A DNA stretch of 64,000 bases from an uncultured Ruminococcus sp. Lineage in GTDB: Bacteria > Bacillota > Clostridia > Oscillospirales > Ruminococcaceae. Below are positions 40,752 through 49,857 of the stretch, one piece after another; the stretch's first letter is position 1, and every line of letters begins with the position of its first letter. The position numbers and the translations under genes are program-made. The stretch spans positions 12,668-76,667 of the forward strand of contig CALEPT010000221.1 in the NCBI GenBank assembly GCA_937910385.1, read 5' to 3'. The notes under the pieces were generated by a model. That model did not search any database, was not told the origin of the DNA, and worked only from the letters and a program-made list of their open reading frames with translations.

Positions 40752-42137
40752 TCATTCTATGCCTGAAAGATCAATTAAACTGTTGCGGAATTCTGTGATG
40801 GAGGTCCTGCTGCCGTCCAGTTCGTTTCCGGCGACAGCGCCTGTGTAGCTTCCGTTGCGGAACACATAATATCCTCCGCTGCCGTTATCAACGAGATCAA
40901 CAGTAATATCGTCTGAATCGTCGAAGTGATATATTGCTGTGAGTGCAGGATCGATAAGCTCCGGCTGAACTTCTGCGTCCACGGCGGTCAGATTCAGTAT
41001 CGTAAAAGAATTATAATAATTCTGGAATGCCGTATAGACAGAGCTGTTTTCAAAATCGACAGGGCTGCCGTTGAATTCGCAGGTGTTTTCTTTCATGCTG
41101 ATCGTGCAGGTATCGGAAAAATCGCCGAAGCTGAGCTCAAATCCCGTAATGCTGTATATATCAGCCGATGTGACATTCTGAAGGATATAGTCATAGGCTG
41201 TATTATCTATAAAGCTCATATCCGTAGTATAGTACAGCTCCACCTGATTGTCATTTTCCTTTAAAACGTAGGAGTAGGTCGGATTAGCGTCAAAAAGGCT
41301 TATCAGGAGCCGGCGTTCGGTGCCGTCGAGCCCCTTTACTATGACCTCTGCCTCAGGATCGTCAAAACCGTATTTTGAAAGATCTTCAAGGTTCTCATCA
41401 AGCATTTCCTCGGCTTCGATACAGACGATATTGTTAACTATAGCAGAAACGGCAGTCTGATCGAAAACGAGCTGAGAGTATTCTTCGGGAAGAGACCATG
41501 TCTGAGAAGCGGAATCATAAGTAAGATCGCAGGTGACTTCGCCGTTTTTGATCGTTTTTATCTCCTGGATGTTGTAAGCGTTATAGGGAAGAAATTCTTT
41601 ATTTTTCAGCATGAGTCTGCTTGCCTTAAGAACGCTTCCGTACAAGGAATCGATCGCGTAGATATTATTTTTGTCTGCGGTCATAACGTAATAATAATCG
41701 CCTGTAGGGCTCATATCTCCGATATAAACACTATGCTCTCCGTCCGGTTCATAAACGGTGATCATTTCAGGGTCGTCAAGACCGTACATAGCTTTTTTCT
41801 CGCTGTCTGCCTCACCGTAGCTGGTTTCTGCAGTAAGAGTTGAGGTATAGGTGCAGATATACTGGATATATACCTGATCCAGAGCAAAATCATCTCTGTT
41901 CGTAAGCGACCATGTTTCGCTTTCCGAGTCGTATTCTGCGGTGTACAGACCATCGTCGCAATTGAAGTCTATTTTTGTAACTGAGTCCGGATCAAAGCTG
42001 AAAAGTACATTATCGGCTTCGAGCTGAGAGGATACCATATCCTCGTTATCTTTTTTGTTTTTCACTGCGAGAAAGGCTCCCACCGACGCTCCTGCTGCAA
42101 CTAAAAGAGCAGTGAATGCAATGATTGGTTTTTTCAT
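40752..42137 (-). CDS. DUF4340 domain protein, last gene of an ABC cassette
   Basis: This 461-residue protein has one N-terminal membrane helix (KPIIAFTALLVAAGASVGAFLAV) and an extracytoplasmic beta-rich part. It contains two DUF4340-like blocks: a DLYTAEYDSESETWSLTNRD-type strand pair near 60 and a CDLTYDSASQTWSLP copy near 205, so the domain is internally repeated. GGAGAC at 42145-42150 supports ATG 42137. Its start overlaps the stop of the GldG-like gene (TAATG). Proteins of this kind accompany GldA/GldF/GldG-like transporters, with unknown cargo. Confidence 0.82.
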   Translation of the reverse strand: MKKPIIAFTALLVAAGASVGAFLAVKNKKDNEDMVSSQLEADNVLFSFDPDSVTKIDFNCDDGLYTAEYDSESETWSLTNRDDFALDQVYIQYICTYTSTLTAETSYGEADSEKKAMYGLDDPEMITVYEPDGEHSVYIGDMSPTGDYYYVMTADKNNIYAIDSLYGSVLKASRLMLKNKEFLPYNAYNIQEIKTIKNGEVTCDLTYDSASQTWSLPEEYSQLVFDQTAVSAIVNNIVCIEAEEMLDENLEDLSKYGFDDPEAEVIVKGLDGTERRLLISLFDANPTYSYVLKENDNQVELYYTTDMSFIDNTAYDYILQNVTSADIYSITGFELSFGDFSDTCTISMKENTCEFNGSPVDFENSSVYTAFQNYYNSFTILNLTAVDAEVQPELIDPALTAIYHFDDSDDITVDLVDNGSGGYYVFRNGSYTGAVAGNELDGSRTSITEFRNSLIDLSGIE

Positions 42138-43630
42138 TATGCGTGTCTCCTCTTGAGCCATACTAAGATACCGATAACGATAAGACCGAGGGGTATAAGG
42201 ATTATTGCAGCCATTGCAGTCTGAGCAGAGGAAGCGCTGTCGAAGTGCATCGAGTCATAGGAATTGAGCTTGCTGCCTATACCCATTGAGATATCGCTGT
42301 CGTAAAGCCATGTATTGGTGAAGGTAAGGAGCATCTGCGTTCCGTTTACCGAAGGCGCGATAGCATCCTTGTCGATGATGTCTGTCGAGCCCATTACGAT
42401 AAGCTTTGCTCCGTTGGATTTATTGTATGAATAATATCCGAAATCAAGAAGTACGCCGCTGAGCTCTTCGTCGGCTTCCTTTTTGGTTATATCGTCGCCG
42501 CCCATAGATGTGCTTTTGGTGGTATATGTTCCGTCAGAGTCCTCACAGTTTCTTACAAGAGGACCTACCTCGACGAAATCAACATTTGCAAACGAGGTCT
42601 CGGGGATTGTTGTGAAGCTTCTGGTATTGGTGATACCGGGGCTGTACTCACCGGCATCGATGAGGTAATTGAGGTCGGTTGTCAGATCCTCGGAATAATC
42701 ACTTGTTGCTGCGGGATACTGTATACGGAAGTATGACTCACTCTGCAAGTCATCTCTGTCTCTGTACTGATTTGAGGCACTCGTTTCAACGACTGTATTG
42801 TAGTCCATGATAATACCGAAATCGGTGAGAATGGATTCGATGTTAGTGAAGCGGCCTTCGGTATCGCATGGGGCGATGAGCATTGAGAGCGCTCCGCCGC
42901 CGCTGATGTAATCTTTAAGAAGAGAAAGCTCGTTATCGGTAATATCCTCCTGAGGACCTGCGAGGTAGATTATACGGGCATTTTCCGGTATTGCTCCGGC
43001 AGATTCAAGATCAAGCTCCTGAATGTCATAGTTGTTGGTCCTGAGCTGGTTAGCGTAGATAGAGAAGCTGTCATTTATGGATTTTTCACCGTGACCCGTG
43101 AGAAAATATATTGTCGGGAGCGAGCCGCTCGTACAGGTCTCGATAGCTGCTGCAACGAGCTCCTCGCCGGCATATTCAACAACGCCGTCTGAGCTCTGGA
43201 ATATCTTGTTGTGGTCTATCTTTTTTGTGACACCGTCACAGCTAACGAAGATATCGCCTGCGGAAACTCCGAGGATATCGTCGGGGTCGAGCATCTTTGC
43301 AAGCGAAGGATCCTGATCCGGTTCAAAGCAGGTGAGCGTGATATTATCGCGCTCATCGAGCTGAGTAAGAGTATGATAGAGCGAGAGGTATTCGGGAGCG
43401 TCCTGAAAATACTTCAGGAGCGAGAGATAATAAACGTCGATATGCTTATCCGAGGTCTCATCAAGTAATTGCACAGTTTTTTCATTGAGCGTATATTTTC
43501 CTGACGGAGTCATGTCGTATACCTTGTCATAATAGCTCACAATGAGGTTTATCGGAACGAAAACTATGAGAACAAGGAGCGCTATGATAATAGCTGCAAC
43601 TCCGGAGAGATTGAATCTTTTCTTTTTCAT
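42137..43630 (-). CDS. GldG-like ABC-associated protein
   Basis: This 497-residue protein has an N-terminal membrane helix (AAIIIALLVLIVFVPINLIV) and a C-terminal one (AAIILIPLGLIVIGILVWL). The large outer part matches the GldG/ABC-type uncharacterised transport domain: YTLNEKTVQLLDET near 45, IYFLTGHGEKSI near 175, and RIIYLAGPQEDITDNELSLLKDYISGGGALSMLIAP near 220-255. In Bacteroidetes GldG works with GldA and GldF in gliding and secretion; here gliding genes are absent. It is 5 nt after the permease gene. Confidence 0.85.
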   Translation of the reverse strand: MKKKRFNLSGVAAIIIALLVLIVFVPINLIVSYYDKVYDMTPSGKYTLNEKTVQLLDETSDKHIDVYYLSLLKYFQDAPEYLSLYHTLTQLDERDNITLTCFEPDQDPSLAKMLDPDDILGVSAGDIFVSCDGVTKKIDHNKIFQSSDGVVEYAGEELVAAAIETCTSGSLPTIYFLTGHGEKSINDSFSIYANQLRTNNYDIQELDLESAGAIPENARIIYLAGPQEDITDNELSLLKDYISGGGALSMLIAPCDTEGRFTNIESILTDFGIIMDYNTVVETSASNQYRDRDDLQSESYFRIQYPAATSDYSEDLTTDLNYLIDAGEYSPGITNTRSFTTIPETSFANVDFVEVGPLVRNCEDSDGTYTTKSTSMGGDDITKKEADEELSGVLLDFGYYSYNKSNGAKLIVMGSTDIIDKDAIAPSVNGTQMLLTFTNTWLYDSDISMGIGSKLNSYDSMHFDSASSAQTAMAAIILIPLGLIVIGILVWLKRRHA

Positions 43631-43635
43631 TCAGC

Positions 43636-44370
43636 TTACCCCCTGTTCCAGCGTTTTTTCTCGATGGAGATGTATGTCCATGCGAGCAGTACGATAGTAG
43701 CCGATAGGAAAAATACCAGATCGGAGAGACGGATGAATCCCTGTGAGAAATATGCGAATCTCGGCTGGGCGGCAAATGCATAGATCACCGACTGGAGTTT
43801 CGGGAACTGTGAAATGAATGCGGTGTTTGAAAAGTCGTCAAGGAAGATGACCACAAACATCAGCAGTTCTCCAATGATAGCGGCGATGATAGAGTTCTCG
43901 GTGAACGATGATACGAGCATTCCAAGAGCTATATACATCGTGCCCCAGCAGAAGATACCGATATATGCGCAGATCAGCTGGCTGACCACTACCTCGCCGT
44001 TTATTGCTGTAACGATAGGGAACAGAGCTGTTCCGGCGAGCATGAATATGTAGACAGTGATGTTTGCAAGAAACTTTGCAATTACGATTTTAAGTACGCT
44101 CACAGGCGAGGTCATAAGGAGGACCTCCGTGCCGAATTTGCGCTCGTCGGCGAATGTCCTCATCGTGAGGATAGGGAGCAGGAATATGAAGTAAAACAGA
44201 ACGTCATAGAAGACCTCGGTGAACGAGAACATCAGTGTGTTTGAGCTTTCAAGTCCCGCGATGGCGTTTCCGAAGATGTACGAAAACAAAAGCATGAACA
44301 GGGCGGCTATCGTATACGCAAAGGGTGTGTAGAAGAACGATTGCAGCTCCTTTTTATAAATAGGAAACAT
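43636..44370 (-). CDS. ABC transporter permease (GldF-like)
   Basis: This 244-residue protein has six membrane helices, starting MFPIYKKELQSFFYTPFAYTIAALFMLLFSY and with the DERKFGTEVLLMTSPVS loop near 95, a hallmark of ABC-2 type permeases. It pairs with the ATPase 2 nt upstream. The whole block is a single minus-strand unit of four genes. The exported substrate is unknown. Confidence 0.9.
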   Translation of the reverse strand: MFPIYKKELQSFFYTPFAYTIAALFMLLFSYIFGNAIAGLESSNTLMFSFTEVFYDVLFYFIFLLPILTMRTFADERKFGTEVLLMTSPVSVLKIVIAKFLANITVYIFMLAGTALFPIVTAINGEVVVSQLICAYIGIFCWGTMYIALGMLVSSFTENSIIAAIIGELLMFVVIFLDDFSNTAFISQFPKLQSVIYAFAAQPRFAYFSQGFIRLSDLVFFLSATIVLLAWTYISIEKKRWNRG

Positions 44371-44372
44371 TG

Positions 44373-45425
44373 TCAGATATCCTCCTTTTCGCCGTTATCT
44401 TTTTCTTCCTCTTCGGAAGCAGGAGCTTCATCTGCCGGGTCTTCTTTCTTCATTTCCTCAAGCATGTCCTTTATGCTGGTTTTCCGGGCAGGGCGATTGA
44501 TGAGTTCTATGAATACGCTTTCAAGATTAGGCTTATCTGCATAAATTTCAAGGATAGTTATTCCCGCCTTCATTAGCTCAGCCATGAGTTCGCTGCGGAT
44601 GGTATCCGCATCGCCGTCAAGCTGAACGGTAAAGGCGTAGATATTGCTTCCTTCATCATCAATACCGGTGATCTCTTTGACTCCCTTTGTGAGCTCGATT
44701 ATCGAAGCACTTTTGGCCTTTGAGCCTTTGACCTTGATATGCAGCACCAGCGAGGTGCTGAAGGAGCTCTCGAGATTTTCGATAGTGTCAATAGCTCTTA
44801 TATCGCCTTTGTTTATTATGATTACTCTGTCGCACACAGCACTTACCTCAGAGAGGATATGGGAGCTGAATATTACAGAGTGCTCTTTCTTAAGATCCTT
44901 GATGATGTTTCTGACCTCGATGACCTGATTGGGGTCGAGACCGACAGTGGGCTCGTCAAGAATGAGGAACTTCGGGTTGCCGAGAAGTGCCTGTGCGAAG
45001 CCGACGCGCTGTTTATATCCTTTTGACAGATTGCGTATCAGCTTACCCTCAACGTCCTTGATCTTGAGAAGCTTTGAAACGCGGTCGATCTCGTCCCGCC
45101 GCTCGCCTGACGGTATCCTTTTTAGACCGGCGCAGAAGCCGAGATATTCCTTCACCTTCATATCCGGGTAAACCGGAGGTATCTCGGGGAGGTAGCCGAT
45201 ATTCTTTTTGGCACTTATCGGGTCCTTAGCGATATCGCTGCCGAATATAGTGACAGTACCGTCCGACATCGGAAGATACCCGGCTATCATATTCATGGTA
45301 GTGGATTTTCCGGCACCGTTGGGACCGAGAAATCCGAGGATCTCATTGTCATTTATCGTGAAACTGATATTGTTTACGGCACGGTTATCACCGTAATACT
45401 TAGTCAGATTTTCTACTGTGATCAT
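44373..45425 (-). CDS. ABC transporter ATP-binding protein
   Basis: This 350-residue ATPase has Walker A GPNGAGKST near residue 36, the signature LSKGYKQRVGFAQALLG near 133 and Walker B LILDEPTVGLDPNQ near 155. A C-terminal extension of about 45 residues, ending in a Glu/Asp/Lys-rich tail, is longer than usual. It energises the GldF-like permease. It heads the unit and is divergent from the GH48 cellulase, with a 549-bp spacer. GGAGCAG precedes ATG 45425. Confidence 0.92.
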   Translation of the reverse strand: MITVENLTKYYGDNRAVNNISFTINDNEILGFLGPNGAGKSTTMNMIAGYLPMSDGTVTIFGSDIAKDPISAKKNIGYLPEIPPVYPDMKVKEYLGFCAGLKRIPSGERRDEIDRVSKLLKIKDVEGKLIRNLSKGYKQRVGFAQALLGNPKFLILDEPTVGLDPNQVIEVRNIIKDLKKEHSVIFSSHILSEVSAVCDRVIIINKGDIRAIDTIENLESSFSTSLVLHIKVKGSKAKSASIIELTKGVKEITGIDDEGSNIYAFTVQLDGDADTIRSELMAELMKAGITILEIYADKPNLESVFIELINRPARKTSIKDMLEEMKKEDPADEAPASEEEEKDNGEKEDI

Positions 45426-45974
45426 GAGCTGCTCCTTTCTGTATGTAATAAAATAGTATAGTGCAATAATAAATACTTTATTATTATCTCAAAATTTTAT
45501 TAATGCAAGATGAATTGAATGTGAATAAAATGTTAATTCGGCAAGGCGCGAAAATATCTGCGATACATTTACGTATAAATATTACGGAAAAAGCGTGAGT
45601 GTTTTGTGAAGAATTATTGTAAAGATGATGAATCTTCAATAGTTAAGATAAAAATAATTACTTCGTTAATAAATGGTTAAACAATGAGAAGAACCCCGGT
45701 TTTTGCCGGTGGACAAAATGTACAAAAAAGGGAAAGCGATTGTGTGCATTGCACCAAAAATTATTTTTGTGAATTGCGAATGCTCCGGAAACTGTTGACA
45801 TCAGATAAAATAAGGAATATAATTATTTTGAAAATAGTTTGAGAATTCTGTGCAGTCTGCGTGAAAGGCTCACAGTTGTACGAAGTATTTTCGTATATGC
45901 TTCCGGCAGCTTCTGCGGAGGCGATTCATATCTTATAAACCAAAACCTATATTATTATGAGAGGGGTAAAGCTT
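45426..45974 (+). promoter_or_regulatory. Control region of the GH48 gene, with consensus promoter and long leader
   Basis: TTGACA (45795-45800) and TATAAT (45818-45823) are 17 bp apart, a consensus promoter giving a leader of about 145 nt. Within the leader an ACGAAG-TATTTTCGTA stem and a GGCGATT stretch appear, and GAGGGG (45961-45966) lies 8 nt before ATG 45975. Upstream, ATGTACAAAA (45718-45727) recurs from two other leaders, and AT-rich DNA without an ORF fills the rest. The ABC unit starts at its left end. Confidence 0.7.
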
Positions 45975-48515
45975 ATGATAAGCAAAAAGAACAAGGCTCT
46001 CGCAGCCGGCATTCTCTCAGCAGCTATGACAGCTACTGCTGTACTGCCCGCAATGGCTTCAGCAGCAACTTCGCCTTCCGGCAACACATATGCTTCTGCG
46101 AACAATGCTAATGATTCCTATGCCGCTATGTTCTCGTCACTTTATGATGACGTTATCACTAACGGCCAGGCAAACGGTTATCTCAGCAAAAACAACAACG
46201 GTTCCGGTTTCGGAATCCCTTATCACTCGATCGAAAAGCTTTGTGTTGAGGCTCCTGACTATGGTCATGAGACAACATCTGAGGCTATGTCTTACATTGT
46301 TTGGATGACAGCTATGCACGATGTTCTCGTTCAGCAGGGCAGGATCAGCGGTTCTACAGGCGATCTCCAGAAGGGTTGGAATACCCTCGAGGCTATGATC
46401 CCCGGCTGGTCAACGAAAGCTTACGGCTACGGTACTATCCAGTATGATACTCTCTGGAAGCAGGATAGACTCAAGGCTGATACCGCTGAAGAAGGCGATA
46501 CACCTGAGGCTTATCCTACAAAGTCCTATGCTAACCAGACAGGCGGCGACGCTATCAATCCTCTGTTTGACGCTTACAAGTCTGTTTACAGCAGCGACGA
46601 CGGTTACTATCTTATGAACTGGCTCGCTGACGTTGAAGACTGGTATGGCTTCGGCGGCGGCAACGGCAAGTTCGTATTCATCAATACTTTCCAGAGAGGT
46701 ACACAGGAATCCTGTTTTGAAACTGTTCCCGCACCTTGTCTTGAAGAACTCAAGTATGGTATGACAAGTTCAAATACTGATAACGGAAACGGTATCAAGG
46801 CTATATTCAACGGTCTCAATGCTGTTCCTTCACAGTATTCCTTCACTAACGCTCCTGACGCAGAGGATCGTGCTATCCAGGCTATTTACTTTGCTAATCA
46901 GTGGGATGTTAATACAGGCGATCTTTCTGCTCTCGCAGGTAAGATGGGTGACCAGTGCCGTAATGATATGTTCGATAAGTACTACAAGGCAATATCCAAG
47001 ACGACAAAGATTACAGATTCTTCTGCAGGTATGGATTCTAAGCATTATCTGATGTCCTGGTATACTGCTTGGGGCGGCGCTCTTACAGCTTCCTACGGCA
47101 ATTACAGCTGGGCTTGGCAGATAGGCTGCTCGCATTCACATCAGTTCTATCAGAATCCGCTTGCTGCTTATGCTCTGCTTTATGATTCGGATATCAACGC
47201 AGGTATGAAGGCTTCTAATGCGGATGAGGACTACACAGAATCTCTCAAGAGACAGATCGAAATGTACCTTTGGCTCCAGTCTGTTGACGGACCTATCGCA
47301 GGTGGTTGTACAAACTCCTACAACGGACGTTACGAGGAATATCCTTCAAATCTTCCTACATTCTATGACATGGTTTACGTTGCTCACCCTGTTTACTCTG
47401 ACCCCGGTTCCAACCACTGGATCGGTAACCAGGTATGGTCTATCCAGCGTCTTGCAGAGCTTTACTACTATGTTAAAACAAATGGCGATGAGAGTGGCAT
47501 AAAGCCCGGCGGACTCTCACTCGAAGATGCTCTCGATGCTATCCTCAGCAGATGGATCGAATGGTTCGAGGCAAATACTCACTTTGATTGGGTTGCTCCC
47601 GATGGCACAGAGTACACATATTGTATTCCTTCAAGCCTTAACTGGGGCGATGACCACGACTCTACAGACCCGGACTGTGTACCTGATACATGGACCGGCA
47701 CATATAATCCCAACGGTAACCAGAAGCTCAAGGCTACTATTGTTGGTTACGGACAGGGCGACGTTGGTTGTGTATCTTCACTTTGTGATACTCTTATTTA
47801 CTACGCTGCTGCTAAGGGCGTTGACGCTTCTGCAGCTGCTACAGATGACAATGATACAACAGAGGCTAAGGGCCTCCGCCTTGCTAACAAGCTCCTGAGC
47901 CTCCAGTGGGATCAGGGACGCGATGAAGTTGGTATCGCATTCAAGGATCACAACGGAAGCCTTTCACGTGTATTCGACCAGGAAGTTTATATCCCTAGCT
48001 ACTATTCAGGAACAATGCCCGACGGTTCTGTTCTTGAGCCCGGCGCTACATTCTCGTCTATCCGTAAGAGCTATGAGAGCGTTGATGAGTGGCAGGAAGC
48101 TTATAAATACTATCAGGGTCAGGGTACCGACAATAACGGCGACGGTACTGTTGACATCAACGACTATGAGTACTATATGCACAGATTCTGGCACGCAGGT
48201 GACGCTATTGTTTCCTACGGCGTAATGGCTCTGCTTTATCCCGATGTTGATCCTTATTTCGGAGACGATATCCTTTGGGGTGACGCTAACTGTGACGGAA
48301 TAGTTGATATGTCTGATGCAGTTCTCATTCTTCAGTCGCTTGCAAGCCCCGACAAGTTCGGTCTTAATGGCTCTGATGAAAATCACATCACAGCACAGGG
48401 TCAGCTCAACGGTGACGTTTATGAGAATGGCTCCGGCATTACAGCTCAGGACGCTGGTTCTATCCAGAAGTATATGCTTAAGCTCATTTCCGAGCTTCCT
48501 GAGTCCTATCAGTAA
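45975..48515 (+). CDS. cel48: Family 48 cellulase (processive cellobiohydrolase) with dockerin
   Basis: This 846-residue secreted enzyme has a signal peptide (to about residue 31, ASA-AT) and the GH48 barrel. VEAPDYGHETTSEAMSY at residues 91-107 includes the general acid Glu103 (by analogy with Cel48F), and ADVEDWYGFGGG, NWGDDHDSTD and SWAWQIGCSHSHQFYQNP-type tunnel residues follow. The C-terminal 70 residues form a type I dockerin: GDANCDGIVDMSDAVLILQS, then a second Ca loop VYENGSGITAQDAGSIQKY. It releases cellobiose from the reducing end and should sit in a cellulosome. No CBM is present, unlike R. albus Cel48A. The codon use is strongly biased (GCT, GTT), fitting high expression. Confidence 0.95.
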   Translation: MISKKNKALAAGILSAAMTATAVLPAMASAATSPSGNTYASANNANDSYAAMFSSLYDDVITNGQANGYLSKNNNGSGFGIPYHSIEKLCVEAPDYGHETTSEAMSYIVWMTAMHDVLVQQGRISGSTGDLQKGWNTLEAMIPGWSTKAYGYGTIQYDTLWKQDRLKADTAEEGDTPEAYPTKSYANQTGGDAINPLFDAYKSVYSSDDGYYLMNWLADVEDWYGFGGGNGKFVFINTFQRGTQESCFETVPAPCLEELKYGMTSSNTDNGNGIKAIFNGLNAVPSQYSFTNAPDAEDRAIQAIYFANQWDVNTGDLSALAGKMGDQCRNDMFDKYYKAISKTTKITDSSAGMDSKHYLMSWYTAWGGALTASYGNYSWAWQIGCSHSHQFYQNPLAAYALLYDSDINAGMKASNADEDYTESLKRQIEMYLWLQSVDGPIAGGCTNSYNGRYEEYPSNLPTFYDMVYVAHPVYSDPGSNHWIGNQVWSIQRLAELYYYVKTNGDESGIKPGGLSLEDALDAILSRWIEWFEANTHFDWVAPDGTEYTYCIPSSLNWGDDHDSTDPDCVPDTWTGTYNPNGNQKLKATIVGYGQGDVGCVSSLCDTLIYYAAAKGVDASAAATDDNDTTEAKGLRLANKLLSLQWDQGRDEVGIAFKDHNGSLSRVFDQEVYIPSYYSGTMPDGSVLEPGATFSSIRKSYESVDEWQEAYKYYQGQGTDNNGDGTVDINDYEYYMHRFWHAGDAIVSYGVMALLYPDVDPYFGDDILWGDANCDGIVDMSDAVLILQSLASPDKFGLNGSDENHITAQGQLNGDVYENGSGITAQDAGSIQKYMLKLISELPESYQ

Positions 48516-48525
48516 CAATTATAAT

Positions 48526-48552
48526 AAAAGCGGTGCTTTATGCACCGCTTTT
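48526..48552 (+). terminator. Intrinsic terminator of the GH48 gene
   Basis: Perfect 11-bp stem AAAAGCGGTGC (48526-48536) with GCACCGCTTTT (48542-48552), followed by a T-rich run. Confidence 0.9.
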
Positions 48553-48614
48553 TCTTTTTGGAATTTGCGGATTTCGTGTAAAGATAAAAAATCGTAAATA
48601 TCACTCCGTGCAGG

Positions 48615-48643
48615 TTGATTTTTTTATGATAATGTGTTATAAT
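48615..48643 (+). promoter_or_regulatory. Promoter of the yicC-remA-gmk run
   Basis: TTGATT (48615-48620) and TATAAT (48638-48643) are 17 bp apart, about 50 nt before the yicC start. Confidence 0.7.
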
Positions 48644-48692
48644 ATTATAATAGCATGGTTATGCGATAAAATTATATCAGAGAGAAGGCGAT

Positions 48693-49592
48693 ATGGTGCT
48701 GCGAAGTATGACCGGTTACGGAAGAGCACAGAAAATTATCAACGGACGAGATATCCTTGTGGAGATACGTTCTGTGAATCATAGATATTACGAATATTCA
48801 TCAAGAGTTCCGCGTGCTTACAGCTACATCGACGAAAAACTCAAGGCACTCCTCAAAAGTGCTATTTCAAGGGGTAAGGCTGAGGTTTCTGTCACTATAA
48901 ACAACATTGAGGGCAGGGATACGGTCATTGCTGTCAACAAGGACGTGGCAGAAGGATACGTCAATGCCCTTCGTACGCTAAATGAAGAATTGGGTAACGA
49001 TGGAAGTACTTGGCTTGAGGACGACATCAAGCTCTCGAAGCTCATCAAGCTCCCTGACATCTTTAATATCCAGAAGGCTCCTGATAATGAGGAAGAGGTC
49101 TGGGCAGATGTTGCTGAGGTAGCTTCTGAGGCAATAAGCAGATTTGTTGAAATGCGTACCAAGGAGGGTGAGAAGCTCTACGCGGACGTGAATTCAAAGG
49201 CAGAGCTTGTTCTTGAAATGGTCGGAAAGGTTGAGGAGCTTTCTCCGCTGACAGTCGAAAATTACCGCAGCCGCCTTTACAAAAAGCTGAGCGAGGTCCT
49301 TGAAAGCAAGGATATCGATGACCAGAGGATCCTCACCGAGGCTGCAATATTCTCCGAAAAGATAGCTGTTGATGAAGAAACTGTACGACTGAGAAGCCAT
49401 ATCTCTCAGCTCAGAGAAATGCTTGTCAAAGAAGAAGCTATCGGCAGAAAGCTCGATTTTATCGTGCAGGAGATGAACCGAGAGGTCAACACTATCGGTT
49501 CTAAGGCACAGGATCTGAATATTACCAAGATAGTTGTTGATATGAAGGCGGAAATAGAAAAAATACGTGAGCAGATACAGAATATCGAGTAG
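48693..49592 (+). CDS. yicC: YicC family endoribonuclease-like protein
   Basis: This 299-residue protein opens VLRSMTGYGRAQ and has VEIRSVNHRYYEYSSRVPR near 24-42 and the C-terminal DUF1732 end EAIGRKLDFIVQEMNREVNTIGSKAQDLNIT near 250-280. YicC of E. coli is a hexameric endoribonuclease that promotes RyhB degradation. It begins a long housekeeping unit and is 7 nt from remA. In Firmicutes yicC-remA-gmk-rpoZ-priA is a conserved order, and it is intact here. Confidence 0.92.
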   Translation: MVLRSMTGYGRAQKIINGRDILVEIRSVNHRYYEYSSRVPRAYSYIDEKLKALLKSAISRGKAEVSVTINNIEGRDTVIAVNKDVAEGYVNALRTLNEELGNDGSTWLEDDIKLSKLIKLPDIFNIQKAPDNEEEVWADVAEVASEAISRFVEMRTKEGEKLYADVNSKAELVLEMVGKVEELSPLTVENYRSRLYKKLSEVLESKDIDDQRILTEAAIFSEKIAVDEETVRLRSHISQLREMLVKEEAIGRKLDFIVQEMNREVNTIGSKAQDLNITKIVVDMKAEIEKIREQIQNIE

Positions 49593-49599
49593 GTGAAAT

Positions 49600-49857
49600 A
49601 TGAAGCTTGTTAACATCGGTTACGGAAATATGGTTTCCGCCGAAAGGATCATTACGATCGTCAGTCCGGAATCTGCACCGATAAAACGACTTGTTCAGGA
49701 GGCGCGAGATGATGGCCGCGCTATTGATGCGACATATGGAAGAAAAACAAGAGCGGTCATGATAATGGATAGTGGTCATGTCATACTGTCTTCGCTTATC
49801 ACGGAAACTCTTGCTGCAAGAATAAACGGACCGGGAGGCTCAGATGAAGATGAATAA
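49600..49857 (+). CDS. remA: RemA/DUF370 regulatory protein
   Basis: This 85-residue protein has the RemA core KLVNIGYGNMVSAERIITIVSPESAPIKR and the DATYGRKTRAVMIMDSGHVILS strand pair. In Bacillus RemA is a DNA-binding activator of matrix and osmoprotection genes. Its C-terminus overlaps gmk by 14 nt. It sits in the canonical place between yicC and gmk. Whether it controls matrix genes in this anaerobe is unknown. Confidence 0.9.
   Translation: MKLVNIGYGNMVSAERIITIVSPESAPIKRLVQEARDDGRAIDATYGRKTRAVMIMDSGHVILSSLITETLAARINGPGGSDEDE

Noticed and set aside
40752..45425. Gliding motility locus
   Set aside because: Only GldA/F/G-like transporter parts and DUF4340 are present; other gliding genes are absent and the same cassette occurs in non-gliding Firmicutes.
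45728..45745. Catabolite control (cre) site upstream of the GH48 gene
   Set aside because: The best match, around GGAAAGCGATTGTG, has four mismatches to the conserved positions.
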